Below are positions 34,803 to 42,596 of a stretch of DNA of 49,821 bases, piece after piece; position 1 is the stretch's first letter, and every line of letters begins with the position of its first letter. The notes beneath the pieces are model-generated. The model searched no databases. It saw nothing but the letters and a program-made list of their open reading frames with translations, and was not told the DNA's origin. Source of the stretch: an uncultured Chloroflexales bacterium (GTDB lineage Bacteria > Chloroflexota > Chloroflexia > Chloroflexales > Chloroflexaceae); assembly GCA_937902315.1 (NCBI GenBank), contig CALGUG010000045.1, positions 1 to 49,821 on the forward strand. The letters are read 5' to 3'. The position numbers were made by a program, and so were the translations under genes.

Positions 34803-36170
34803 ATGAAGATTCGTCTTATGCAAACTTGCGCACTGTTGCGCCGCACCTACTCTTGGCACCATCACCTGCCAAAACGAACTCAGATCGTTACCGGAATAAC
34901 CTCATTAGGCATTGTGGCTAGCATCGTTGCTAGCACCCCCTTACTGAAGGCAATGGTTAGCTCTGAAGAACCTGCCCAGGGGTCAGCGAGCTACTACTTT
35001 TACCTTCCGCTCGTTTACTACTCTGATCCGCGAGAATTGCCAGTGGGGCGCCATAATCCGCCCGGAGGAACGCCCACTTTTACGCCTAGCCTCACGCCTA
35101 GCGAGACGCTTGCGCCTGCTACACCCAGCGCGACTTTGACGACTACAAAAGAACCAGTGTCGCCGACCTTAATGCCTAGCAATACATTGACGCCGACGAG
35201 CGCTGCAACGACAGCCCTACCAAGCGCAACAGCGACAAATGTTCCTCCGACCGCGACGGCAACTAATTTGCCGCCGACTGCGACCTGGACACCAGTACCA
35301 CCGACTGCAACTTGGACACCAGTGCCCCCGACGGATACGCCGGTACCACCGACTGCGACTTGGACACCAGTGCCCCCGACGGATACGCCAGTACCACCGA
35401 CTGCGACTTGGACACCAGTGCCACCGACAGATACGCCAGTACCACCGACTGCAACTTGGACACCAGTGCCCCCGACGGCGACCTACACGCCGACTAGCAC
35501 ACCAACTATTGTGGCTATCGCCTATGATGACTTTAGTCGCAGTGAGAGCGATACGTGGGGCAACGCACCGATTGGCGGTGTCTACACGCTATGGCCGAAT
35601 GATGGATATAGCAGTTTCTCGGTGAATGGAAGCGTGGGTCAATTTACCCATCTCCGTGGTGAAAGCCGCAGCGCGATTCTCAACGAGCTTGCGATCGACG
35701 ATATCGATATGCGCTTCAAGGTGTCGGTCGATCAGCTAGCAGGCACGAATGGTAACGTGTACCTCTATGGTGTAGCGAGACGCGATGAGGTTGCGAAATC
35801 TGAGTACCGCGCTCAAGTACGTATTCAGTACGACGGCAAGGTCTATATGAAGGTGACACGCTACCAGAACAACGCCGAGATCGATGTGGGCAGCGTATCG
35901 AGTAGCCTGTTTACAATAACGGCTGGAACAGAGTTGAATGTGCGTTTCCAGACCGAGAACCAAGGCGATGGATCGGTTCAGTTGCGCATGAAGGTTTGGC
36001 GCAGCACTGATAGCGAGCCGACAAACTGGCAGCTCGATACGAACGATGCGCCTGCCAATGCGATTACCACTGCTGGTGGTGTAGGCTTGCGCAGCTTTAT
36101 TAGCGCTTCGGCAGACGATATCACCTATACCTATAGCTTTGATGACTTCATCGTCACGGCCTTACCCTAA
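34803..36170 (+). CDS. Surface protein with YLPLV motif, Pro/Thr repeat linker and lectin-like C-terminal domain
   Basis: 455 residues from the ATG at 34803 (AAGAAAGAG upstream); an in-frame start 72 nt earlier is poorer. A basic N-terminus is followed by one hydrophobic segment (about 27-50), a signal peptide or anchor. The motif YLPLV (67-71) follows closely. Residues 100-250 are a Pro/Thr linker containing 16-residue repeats (ATWTPVPPTDTPVPPT). The C-terminal 200 residues (from AYDDFSRSESDTWG) form a beta-sandwich like the one in the preceding gene product; the two share the YD-x-F-x-R ... WG ... GG-x-Y pattern. It probably displays a carbohydrate-binding domain outside the cell. There is no catalytic motif. 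Confidence 0.75.
   Translation: MKIRLMQTCALLRRTYSWHHHLPKRTQIVTGITSLGIVASIVASTPLLKAMVSSEEPAQGSASYYFYLPLVYYSDPRELPVGRHNPPGGTPTFTPSLTPSETLAPATPSATLTTTKEPVSPTLMPSNTLTPTSAATTALPSATATNVPPTATATNLPPTATWTPVPPTATWTPVPPTDTPVPPTATWTPVPPTDTPVPPTATWTPVPPTDTPVPPTATWTPVPPTATYTPTSTPTIVAIAYDDFSRSESDTWGNAPIGGVYTLWPNDGYSSFSVNGSVGQFTHLRGESRSAILNELAIDDIDMRFKVSVDQLAGTNGNVYLYGVARRDEVAKSEYRAQVRIQYDGKVYMKVTRYQNNAEIDVGSVSSSLFTITAGTELNVRFQTENQGDGSVQLRMKVWRSTDSEPTNWQLDTNDAPANAITTAGGVGLRSFISASADDITYTYSFDDFIVTALP
35278..35490 (+). repeat. In-frame 48-bp tandem repeat, three to four copies
   Basis: The 16-residue unit TATWTPVPPTDTPVPP recurs at a 48-bp period with a few synonymous differences, inside the linker of the 455-residue surface protein. 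A shorter 8-residue half-unit (ATWTPVPP) flanks it on both sides, which suggests unequal crossing-over or slippage. Confidence 0.88.
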
Positions 36171-36564
36171 TAGGAAAAAGGTCACGATTTGTCATCTTAG
36201 GGCGGGAAAGCACCTGCTAAAGGGTTGACTTTTCGAGCAAAGGTAACGCATGATATACCCGACCAGAATACGACACTGGTTGGTAAACATCATGTTAAAG
36301 GAGTTCCTCTCAGACTTCTTTTGAGGTGATAGGGAGTGCAACTACAGACGCGTTTTGTTATAAGAACTTGTGGGCGTGTTGTTTGGCAGACAGTGAGAGT
36401 GGCACACGACCTACAACATCGTCGCCATAATCTGTGGTTATGTATCCCTAACGAACCTACGAACCCAACCAACGACTTGAGCCTAAATAAGAAGTAGAGC
36501 ATAGGCGCCTCTGCAGACAAAAAGGTTTGCGGGGGTGCCTCTGTTTATGAGTGGAGGATGCGAC
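36171..36564. other. Intergenic gap before the beta-helix gene
   Basis: About 390 bp without a supported gene. A TTGACT near 36225 could be a -35 element, but no well-spaced -10 accompanies it. I see no strong terminator after the 455-residue protein gene. The next gene has its own strong ribosome site at 36553. Confidence 0.4.
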
Positions 36565-38040
36565 ATGGCACAGTTTCCCAAGCGTCTTGTAGAAACGTTT
36601 TTCATACGCATGGGTTCTGGACTAAAGAAAGCACGCCCATTTCATGTATGTATGATACTGATCGTGACATTGGTCTGTTCGTACGGTAGCGCTCAAGCTA
36701 TCGCTTGGCATACAACGGATACCTCGGCCACTTATACGTCATATTTGCCCTTTATTCGTAACGGTTCAGTCACCTATTACCTCGATTGTGTCAACGGCGA
36801 CGATCGCAACAAGGGTACTTCTCCGACCCAAGCTTGGAAAACCTTAGACAAAGTCAACGATAAAAGCTTTACGCTTAAAAGAGGTGAGAACCTGCTGTTA
36901 AAGCGGGGCTGCTCTTGGACCGGCCCACTGCTGGTGCGATGGAGCGGCACAGCCGATCAGCCGATTACGATCGGGGCCTATGGCTCGGGCGACCTGCCGA
37001 TTATTAAGAACTCGACTGATAAAGGCAATCCAAACAATGTCGATATCAGCGCTTCGTATGTGGTGGTCGAGTATCTCCATACCATGGCCAAGGTCGAAAG
37101 GAGAGATTCTAGCTGTGCGAATCAAGCTATCGGCCATACGGTAGGCTTCAATATTTCATCTGAATCGCGCTATGTGACGGTGCGCAATTCCAAGGCCGAG
37201 AAGCATACCCATGCGGTTCGATTGCGCTCAGGATCACGGCGCAGCAAGTTGTTGTATAACGAATTCATCAACAACACCATGATGGAGACCTTGGATAAGG
37301 CTGGCAATAACGATTCGGGTGCTGCTGCGATTGTGGTTCAAGGCGACGATAACGAGATCGCCTATAACCGTATCGATGGCCACGATGCTTGTTCCTACGA
37401 TTATGGGCGCGACGGCTCAGCGGTCGAGATCTATGGAGGGAAGCGCAACTATATTCACCACAATACGGCCCATAACAACAATACGTTTACCGAGCTGGGT
37501 CAAAAAGGTAGCGAAGATAATACCTTCGCCTACAACTTGGTAACGGCTGATATCCCCAAGGCACAGTTTGTGGTGACCCGTGGTGGAGATAGCAACCGTG
37601 GGCCTGTATTGAGAACGAATGTTGTTCACAATACGGTTTATCTGACTCATGGAGAGAGTTTTGCGGTCAATTGTGATGGCACCTGCGGGGCGAATATTCT
37701 AGCCCTCAAGAACAATATCATTTGGTCGAATGGAACGATCGGCCATATCGACAGCACTGGTGCACAAGAGAGCAACAATGTCTTCTGGCATTCGGGCGGC
37801 GAAGGTAAGATCAGAATCTTCTTCCCAACCCCCGAGGATAGAGACCGTACCTCGAAGATCGCCGATCCGCGTTTTGTGGATGCTGCTAAGGGTGACTTCC
37901 GCTTGCGCTCAGATAGCCCAGCCATTGATATGGGCGTTGAGTATAACGCTGGTTTTAAAACCAGTTACGACCTTGCTGGAAATCTCATTCCTCAAGGTGG
38001 TAAGCTTGATGCGGGCGCCTACGAATATGTTGCGCGTTAG
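36565..38040 (+). CDS. Secreted right-handed beta-helix protein
   Basis: 491 residues from the ATG at 36565, chosen because GGAGGA lies 6 nt upstream; two upstream ATGs in frame lack this. A long signal sequence has its hydrophobic core at about 28-38 and a likely cleavage after SAQA (45). The motif YLPFIRN (60-66) follows. From residue 70 the pattern YYLDCVNGDDRNKGTSPTQAW, then PITIGAYGSGD and N-rich repeats, is that of Pel9/PbH1-type parallel beta-helices, which include polysaccharide lyases and epimerases. A C-terminal stretch SPAIDMGVEY closes the helix, as often in this group. It may cleave or bind the exopolysaccharide; catalytic residues were not identified. Confidence 0.82.
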   Translation: MAQFPKRLVETFFIRMGSGLKKARPFHVCMILIVTLVCSYGSAQAIAWHTTDTSATYTSYLPFIRNGSVTYYLDCVNGDDRNKGTSPTQAWKTLDKVNDKSFTLKRGENLLLKRGCSWTGPLLVRWSGTADQPITIGAYGSGDLPIIKNSTDKGNPNNVDISASYVVVEYLHTMAKVERRDSSCANQAIGHTVGFNISSESRYVTVRNSKAEKHTHAVRLRSGSRRSKLLYNEFINNTMMETLDKAGNNDSGAAAIVVQGDDNEIAYNRIDGHDACSYDYGRDGSAVEIYGGKRNYIHHNTAHNNNTFTELGQKGSEDNTFAYNLVTADIPKAQFVVTRGGDSNRGPVLRTNVVHNTVYLTHGESFAVNCDGTCGANILALKNNIIWSNGTIGHIDSTGAQESNNVFWHSGGEGKIRIFFPTPEDRDRTSKIADPRFVDAAKGDFRLRSDSPAIDMGVEYNAGFKTSYDLAGNLIPQGGKLDAGAYEYVAR

Positions 38041-38075
38041 AGCCTACTGAATACGCGATTTACATACAAATACGC

Positions 38076-38113
38076 AAAGATAGCGCTTGATCGAGCGCTA
38101 TCTTTGTTGTTTT
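38076..38113 (+). terminator. Terminator after the beta-helix gene
   Basis: A perfect stem AAAGATAGCGCT / AGCGCTATCTTT with a 6-nt loop is followed by GTTGTTTT, 36 nt after the stop codon. This is the clearest rho-independent terminator of the secreted-protein region. Confidence 0.88.
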
Positions 38114-38169
38114 ATACCAAACCGATGAGTCTATTGCTTTTGGCCATCGATAGATTGGAACATGCTAGC

Positions 38170-38326
38170 AAATTCTGCTTGCTTCAGCTTGCTGCGGCTA
38201 GGTTTTGCCCCAAAAGAAAGGCCCTTGGCGCGTCCGCCTACGGCTACCAACATCCCGCCCAACAAACGGGGCTTGTAGCAGTGTGTGCCGAAAGACCTCC
38301 CCAAAGCCGACGATTCAAACGGATTT
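38170..38326 (-). repeat. MITE-like element, full copy F
   Basis: About 157 bp. The right terminal repeat is AAACGGATTT (38317-38326); the left end is diverged (AAATTCTGCTT). The core is in reverse orientation near 38229 (CGCGTCCGCCTACGGCTA). The arm GTGTGTGCCGAAAGACCTCCCCAAAG closely matches copy C. A solo AAGCGGATTT lies nearby at 38419-38428. Confidence 0.82.
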
Positions 38327-38808
38327 CGTATGACTATGTTTGGAGTGAGATATTTCACGCGGCTGGGTGAAATGCACACAACACTTCCCTTCGTTTTTCT
38401 GTGTTACGGTAGGTTTTAAGCGGATTTGCTTTAAATGGATTAGGAGGGTTTATTCGTGTTATGATAGTTCAAGAGATGGAAACGACTTAAGAGGGTATTT
38501 TTACCATATTTTAATGTTTTCTGGCTTGTAATATGCTGGTTATAAGCAATACCTATACTGAGCCTGTTTTGTTTACAAGTAGGTATGATTCCGATATTTC
38601 GAGAGACTTCTCATTTGAGGCCTACCTCTACTATCATTCCCATATTCAAGTCAGAAATCTCATTCCCTATAACCACCAGTTCGGGCGTACTCATATCTCT
38701 GCTCTGCACCACTCTCCGTTGAGGTACAAAGCCCGCTTGCTTTATACCCACTGCTCATGCAGTTAACGTTCAGCTACTACGCTTGATAACATCGTAAGGA
38801 GATCCATT
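38327..38808. other. Upstream region of sat-cysC, no gene seen
   Basis: About 480 bp, AT-rich from 38400 to 38600, with a solo element terminus AAGCGGATTT at 38419-38428. A 77-codon ORF here has no ribosome site. I looked for a SAM-type or other sulfur riboswitch and do not recognise one. The promoter of sat-cysC probably lies here. Confidence 0.45.
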
Positions 38809-40518
38809 TTGACGACTCTTATCCCACCCTACGGCGGTCAGCTCGTTAATTTGCTTGTTTCGGCTGAAGAGCAAGAAGCACTGCGTGCTGAGGCGAGCCA
38901 CCTGCCTTCGATCCAGCTTTCGGACCGTTCGGTTAACGACCTTGAGTTGCTGGCAACTGGCGCATTTTCGCCCGTCAATGGTTTTCTTGGCAAAGCAGAT
39001 TACGAGCGAGTATTAGAGGAACTGCGTCTCACCAGCGGTCATATCTTCCCCATTCCCGTCACCTTACCAGTAAGCAACGACGCTCCTATTTCGCTTGATA
39101 AAGATGTCGCTTTGCGCAATTCGAAAAATGAGCTCTTGGCGATTTTGACCGTTGAAGAGATCTATCCTTGGGATCAACGTGAACTTGCTCTGAAGGTCTT
39201 TGGCAGCGAAGATGTGCGCCATCCTTTGGTGGCCGAGTCGCATAAGTGGGGGCCGCTCAATATCGCCGGACGCCTGCGCGTGTTGCAATTGCCGAAGCAC
39301 TACGACTTTACCGAGCTGCGTCTGACTCCTGCACAGACCCGCGAGCGCTTGATCGCCAAGGGCCGCGAAGCGGTGGTCGCCTTCCAGACGCGCAACCCGC
39401 TTCACCGCGCTCACGAAGAGCTGACCAAGCGCGCCATTGCTGAAATCGACGGCGTATTGTTGCTGCACCCGGTGGTTGGCCTGACCAAGCCGGGCGATGT
39501 CGACCACTACACGAGGGTACGAGCTTACAAGGCCTTGGCCGACAACTACTACGATCAGGATCGCATTTTGCTGGCCTTGCTGCCGCTCGCTATGCGCATG
39601 GCGGGCCCACGCGAAGCCCTTTGGCACGCATTGATTCGTCGTAACCATGGCGCTAACCACTTTATTGTGGGGCGCGATCACGCTGGCCCGGGCAAAGACT
39701 CGACCGGCAAGCCCTTCTATGGTCCCTATGATGCTCAGGAACTGGTTGCCAAGTACAGCGAGGAGCTGGGCGTCAAGATGATCCCCTTTAGCGAGCTGAC
39801 CTATCTGCCCGATGAAGATCGTTACGAAGAGGTCTCGAAGATCCCGGCGGGCGCCAAAACCGCTTCGATTTCGGGCACCCAAGTACGCGACGACTACCTT
39901 AACAAGGGTAAACAGTTGCCTGGCTGGTTTACACGCCCCGAAGTCGCTAGCATCTTGGCCGAGACCTACCCGCCCCGCCACCGCCAAGGCGCTTGTATCT
40001 GGTTCACCGGTTTGAGCGGCGCAGGTAAATCGACCACCGCCGAGATCTTGACCCTGCTGATGTTGCAGTATGGCCGCCAGGTGACGATGCTCGACGGCGA
40101 TGTGGTGCGAACCCATCTGTCGAAAGGTCTGGGCTTTAGCAAGGAAGATCGCGACACCAACATTTTGCGCATCGGCTATGTCGCTTCGGAGATCGTGCGC
40201 CATGGCGGTATCGCGATTTGTGCGGCGGTCAGCCCCTATCGCGCTACCCGCAACGCTGTACGTTCGATGGTCGGCGATGGCCACTTCATCGAGGTCTTCG
40301 TCGATACCCCGCTGGAAGTCTGCGAGCAGCGCGATGTGAAAGGCATGTATGCCAAGGCTCGTCGCGGCGAGATCAAAGAGTTCACCGGAATCAGCGACCC
40401 CTATGAGGCTCCGATCAACCCTGAGATCACGCTCGATACGGTCAACAAGACTCCCGAAGAGAACGCCCATATCATTTTGGATTACTTGATCGAACAGGGC
40501 TTTGTGCGGGCCCAGTAG
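38809..40518 (+). CDS. sat: Bifunctional sulfate adenylyltransferase / adenylylsulfate kinase
   Basis: 569 residues from a TTG start with AAGGAGAT 5 nt upstream. Residues 1-385 are ATP sulfurylase: the nucleotide motif QTRNPLHRAH (193-202) and GRDHAGPGKDS are intact. Residues 390-569 are APS kinase with P-loop GLSGAGKST (401-409) and LDGDVVRTHLSKGLGFSKEDR. The order sulfurylase-kinase is the bacterial Sat-CysC type, opposite to animal PAPS synthase. It turns sulfate and ATP into APS and then PAPS in the cytoplasm. All catalytic motifs are present, so both activities are expected. It stands alone, downstream of the exopolysaccharide region; no sulfite-reduction genes or sulfotransferase lie in the window. 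Confidence 0.97.
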   Translation: MTTLIPPYGGQLVNLLVSAEEQEALRAEASHLPSIQLSDRSVNDLELLATGAFSPVNGFLGKADYERVLEELRLTSGHIFPIPVTLPVSNDAPISLDKDVALRNSKNELLAILTVEEIYPWDQRELALKVFGSEDVRHPLVAESHKWGPLNIAGRLRVLQLPKHYDFTELRLTPAQTRERLIAKGREAVVAFQTRNPLHRAHEELTKRAIAEIDGVLLLHPVVGLTKPGDVDHYTRVRAYKALADNYYDQDRILLALLPLAMRMAGPREALWHALIRRNHGANHFIVGRDHAGPGKDSTGKPFYGPYDAQELVAKYSEELGVKMIPFSELTYLPDEDRYEEVSKIPAGAKTASISGTQVRDDYLNKGKQLPGWFTRPEVASILAETYPPRHRQGACIWFTGLSGAGKSTTAEILTLLMLQYGRQVTMLDGDVVRTHLSKGLGFSKEDRDTNILRIGYVASEIVRHGGIAICAAVSPYRATRNAVRSMVGDGHFIEVFVDTPLEVCEQRDVKGMYAKARRGEIKEFTGISDPYEAPINPEITLDTVNKTPEENAHIILDYLIEQGFVRAQ

Positions 40519-40600
40519 GCCGCTTTTAAAGCAGCTTATAGCCGTTTTCGGTTGATTGCTTTTTATTTGGCCTTTGGCAGAGCGGAACTTGTCTATGTTT

Positions 40601-40640
40601 GTTGTGGACATTTCGCGCGATCGCGCGAAATGTCCACAAC
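40601..40640. repeat. Perfect 40-bp palindrome with no loop
   Basis: The left arm starts GTTGTGGACATTT and the right arm ends AAATGTCCACAAC. The two 20-bp arms are exact reverse complements and meet at CGCGCGA|TCGCGCG with no spacer. It lies 83 nt after the sat-cysC stop and is followed by a weakly U-rich stretch. It could be a terminator, a protein-binding site or a relic of a mobile element. Confidence 0.85.
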
Positions 40641-40710
40641 TCTTTCCCCGGCTTGTTGTTTTTCTGCGTTAAGCAAATGCAAGCCTTTAAAACGAATTTG
40701 GTGTTATCGG

Positions 40711-40866
40711 AAATCTGTTTGAATCGCTCTATTCAGGCGGGCTTTCGTGCACAGCTAGCAGCCCGTTTTGGCGGACAGCCCGTTGGTAGCCGTAGGCGGA
40801 CGCGCTTGAGACCGAATGGAAGCAAAAGCCTTGACCGCCAAAGCTCAAACCTGAACAAGCGGATGT
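40711..40866 (+). repeat. MITE-like element, full copy G
   Basis: 156 bp with ends AAATCTGTTTG (from 40711) and AAGCGGATGT (to 40866). The core TAGCCGTAGGCGGACGCG is near 40787 and the right arm ACCGAATGGAAGC ... GACCGCCAAAGCTCAAAC. It is adjacent to a terminator that starts 6 bp further on. Confidence 0.85.
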
Positions 40867-40871
40867 AGTGT

Positions 40872-40911
40872 CCCTTCTTGCGCTTTCTAACGCGGGAAGG
40901 GGTATTTTTTT
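40872..40911 (+). terminator. Terminator with long U-tract
   Basis: The stem CCCTTCTTGCG / CGCGGGAAGGG pairs fully, with two G-U pairs, around an 8-nt loop and is followed by GTATTTTTTT. It ends transcription that reads through from sat-cysC and insulates the downstream dnaD-like gene. Confidence 0.85.
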
Positions 40912-41092
40912 GCTCGGTAAAGCGCTCGCCTGTTGGCTAGAAAATAGTTTGAAAGGCTTTGGCAGAGTGGGCACGGCTGTGGTAATATGGCATGTACGGT
41001 AATAAAGAGAGGCCGTCAACAGGTGGCTCGCACAAGACGCTCGGGGTTCGTTGCAGCCGACCCGCAATCTCCAACAGGTTCGTAAAACATCT

Positions 41093-41800
41093 ATGGCATT
41101 TTCAGGTTTTTCAACTGACAACCTTGTGGGCCTGCCGCCAGAACTCTTCAGCGAAGTGATACCTGCCATCACCTTGCCGAGTGAACTGAAAGTAACTTTA
41201 CACGTTTTCTATCGTTTGAGCCGCCAGCGAGGAACGCCGCGTCGTTTGAACTGGGATACATTGGCTAACGATCAGCTTTTAAAGCGTGCTTTGCAATCGG
41301 TTTCACCACTGCGAAGTTTTGAAGAGCTCTTGAGCGAAGGGCTTGAAGCGGCGGTGCGGCGCACAACTCTTTTGCATGTTGCAGCTCCTGAGGGGGCGCG
41401 AGTTGTGAACTGGTATCTCGCCAACACCGCTCCTAATCGTATGTGGGTCGAGCAATTCGATGCTGCTGCTTTAGCGCTGCTAGAAGAAGTGCCTGTTGAG
41501 CGTCCGAAATTGGTTACGTTATATGAACAAAATATTGGCTTGGTAACGCCATTGTTGGTTGAAGAGCTGCGCGAAGCAGAGGAGCGTTACCCAGCCCATT
41601 GGATAGAAGATGCGATCCGTGAAGCGGTGCGTGCTAATGCCCGCTCATGGCGTTATATTCGCAAGGTATTGGAGAGGTGGGCCGCGCATGGACGACAGAA
41701 TGCGCCGAATCGATCAGAACGACCTATCGATGTGGAGAAATTTACGAGTGGAGAGTTCGGAAACCTCTTCAGGCTTGGGGGGGATGAATCCGACATCTGA
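41093..41800 (+). CDS. DnaD-domain replication-initiation protein
   Basis: 235 residues from the ATG at 41093 (MAFSGFS), preferred because the family in Chloroflexota typically begins with a similar F-GF motif; an upstream TTG in frame would add 14 residues. The N-terminal half (residues 10-110) contains LPPELFSEVIPAI and ELKVTLHVFYRLSRQRG, the winged-helix part. Residues 140-215 are the DnaD/DnaB2-like helical domain ending in WRYIRKVLERWAAHG with the typical downstream YTxxG-like region. DnaD proteins remodel origin DNA and help load the helicase. It overlaps the helicase-loader gene and probably works with it. Confidence 0.85.
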   Translation: MAFSGFSTDNLVGLPPELFSEVIPAITLPSELKVTLHVFYRLSRQRGTPRRLNWDTLANDQLLKRALQSVSPLRSFEELLSEGLEAAVRRTTLLHVAAPEGARVVNWYLANTAPNRMWVEQFDAAALALLEEVPVERPKLVTLYEQNIGLVTPLLVEELREAEERYPAHWIEDAIREAVRANARSWRYIRKVLERWAAHGRQNAPNRSERPIDVEKFTSGEFGNLFRLGGDESDI

Positions 41801-42506
41801 GCCCGCTTGTCCCATTTGTCGTGATGCTGGTTATTACACCTTAGATGTTCCTGTGAGCGACCCAAATTTCGGCGTATTGATGACTTGCCGTTGTCGCCAG
41901 GAGGCTAAAGAGCGGCGCGCTGCTGAAGAATTACGCCGCATGAGCAACCTTGAACCGTTTGCCGATAAAGTGTTTAAAACCTTTGATGCTGATGTGCCGG
42001 GCGTACGCCGCGCTTATCTGCGGGCTGTTGAGTACGCGCGCCGTCCGCAAGGTTGGCTGATCTTTTTTGGCAACTATGGTTGTGGCAAGACGCATCTGGC
42101 AGCAGCGATCGCTAACGAAGCCCTGAACCGTCATATTCGCGTGCTCTTTGCGATTGTGCCCGACCTGCTCGATCATTTACGCAGCACGTTCGGCCCGTCG
42201 AGTGAGGTTCAATATGACGAACGTTTCGAGATGATTCGCGAAGTGCCGCTGTTGATACTTGACGATTTGGGCACCGAAAATACCACCCCTTGGGCCAAAG
42301 AGAAACTTTACCAGATCATCAACCACCGCTATAATTATGCTTTACCAACGGTGATCACAAGTAACCGACCACCCGACGAAATCGAACCCCGCATCCGCTC
42401 TCGTATGTTTGATGCAGTCTTGAGCCCAGAACGTATTATCATCGAGGCGGGCGATTATCGACGCTTAACTGTCCAACAACGTTTCGGAGGACGCAGGAAG
42501 CTATAA
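41688..42506 (+). CDS. DnaC/DnaI-like AAA+ helicase loader
   Basis: 272 residues from the ATG at 41688, which has GGAGAGG 10 nt upstream; ATG 41784 is an alternative with a poorer site. A zinc-finger-like Cys set (C41, C44, C67, C69 in CPIC and CRC) precedes the ATPase. Walker A is GNYGCGKTH (128-136) and Walker B is LLILDDLG (188-195). Sensor-1 is TVITSNRPP and an R-finger region IRSRMFDA follows. These proteins load the replicative helicase at origins or restart forks. The gene overlaps the DnaD-like gene by 113 nt in another frame (17 nt with the later start), so they are co-expressed. Confidence 0.88.
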   Translation: MDDRMRRIDQNDLSMWRNLRVESSETSSGLGGMNPTSEPACPICRDAGYYTLDVPVSDPNFGVLMTCRCRQEAKERRAAEELRRMSNLEPFADKVFKTFDADVPGVRRAYLRAVEYARRPQGWLIFFGNYGCGKTHLAAAIANEALNRHIRVLFAIVPDLLDHLRSTFGPSSEVQYDERFEMIREVPLLILDDLGTENTTPWAKEKLYQIINHRYNYALPTVITSNRPPDEIEPRIRSRMFDAVLSPERIIIEAGDYRRLTVQQRFGGRRKL

Positions 42507-42596
42507 GCTGGTTAGCTATTCGCCGAAGAAGAAGGGTGATATGTCATGAGCATATCGCTCGTTCTTCTATTTCTACTTTTTGATCTAGGAACAGCC

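Noticed and set aside
34108..35490. Regular repeats that could suggest a CRISPR array
   Set aside because: The repeats are contiguous 48-bp in-frame coding units without unique spacers, and no cas genes are present.
38533..38766. A 77-codon ORF upstream of sat-cysC
   Set aside because: AT-rich, no ribosome site, no hydrophobic or domain pattern; it is more likely promoter sequence.
38327..38808. Possible SAM or other sulfur-responsive riboswitch upstream of sat-cysC
   Set aside because: I could not match any of the conserved motifs or stems of known classes.
39064..40611. A 515-codon open frame antisense to sat-cysC
   Set aside because: It is a codon-usage shadow of a well-conserved enzyme: no ribosome site and no recognisable product, while the sense strand has all catalytic motifs.
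13633..40866. The dispersed 156-159 bp element as an insertion sequence or as tRNA-derived
   Set aside because: It has no ORF, so it cannot be an autonomous insertion sequence, and no cloverleaf, anticodon arm or T-loop sequence is recognisable.
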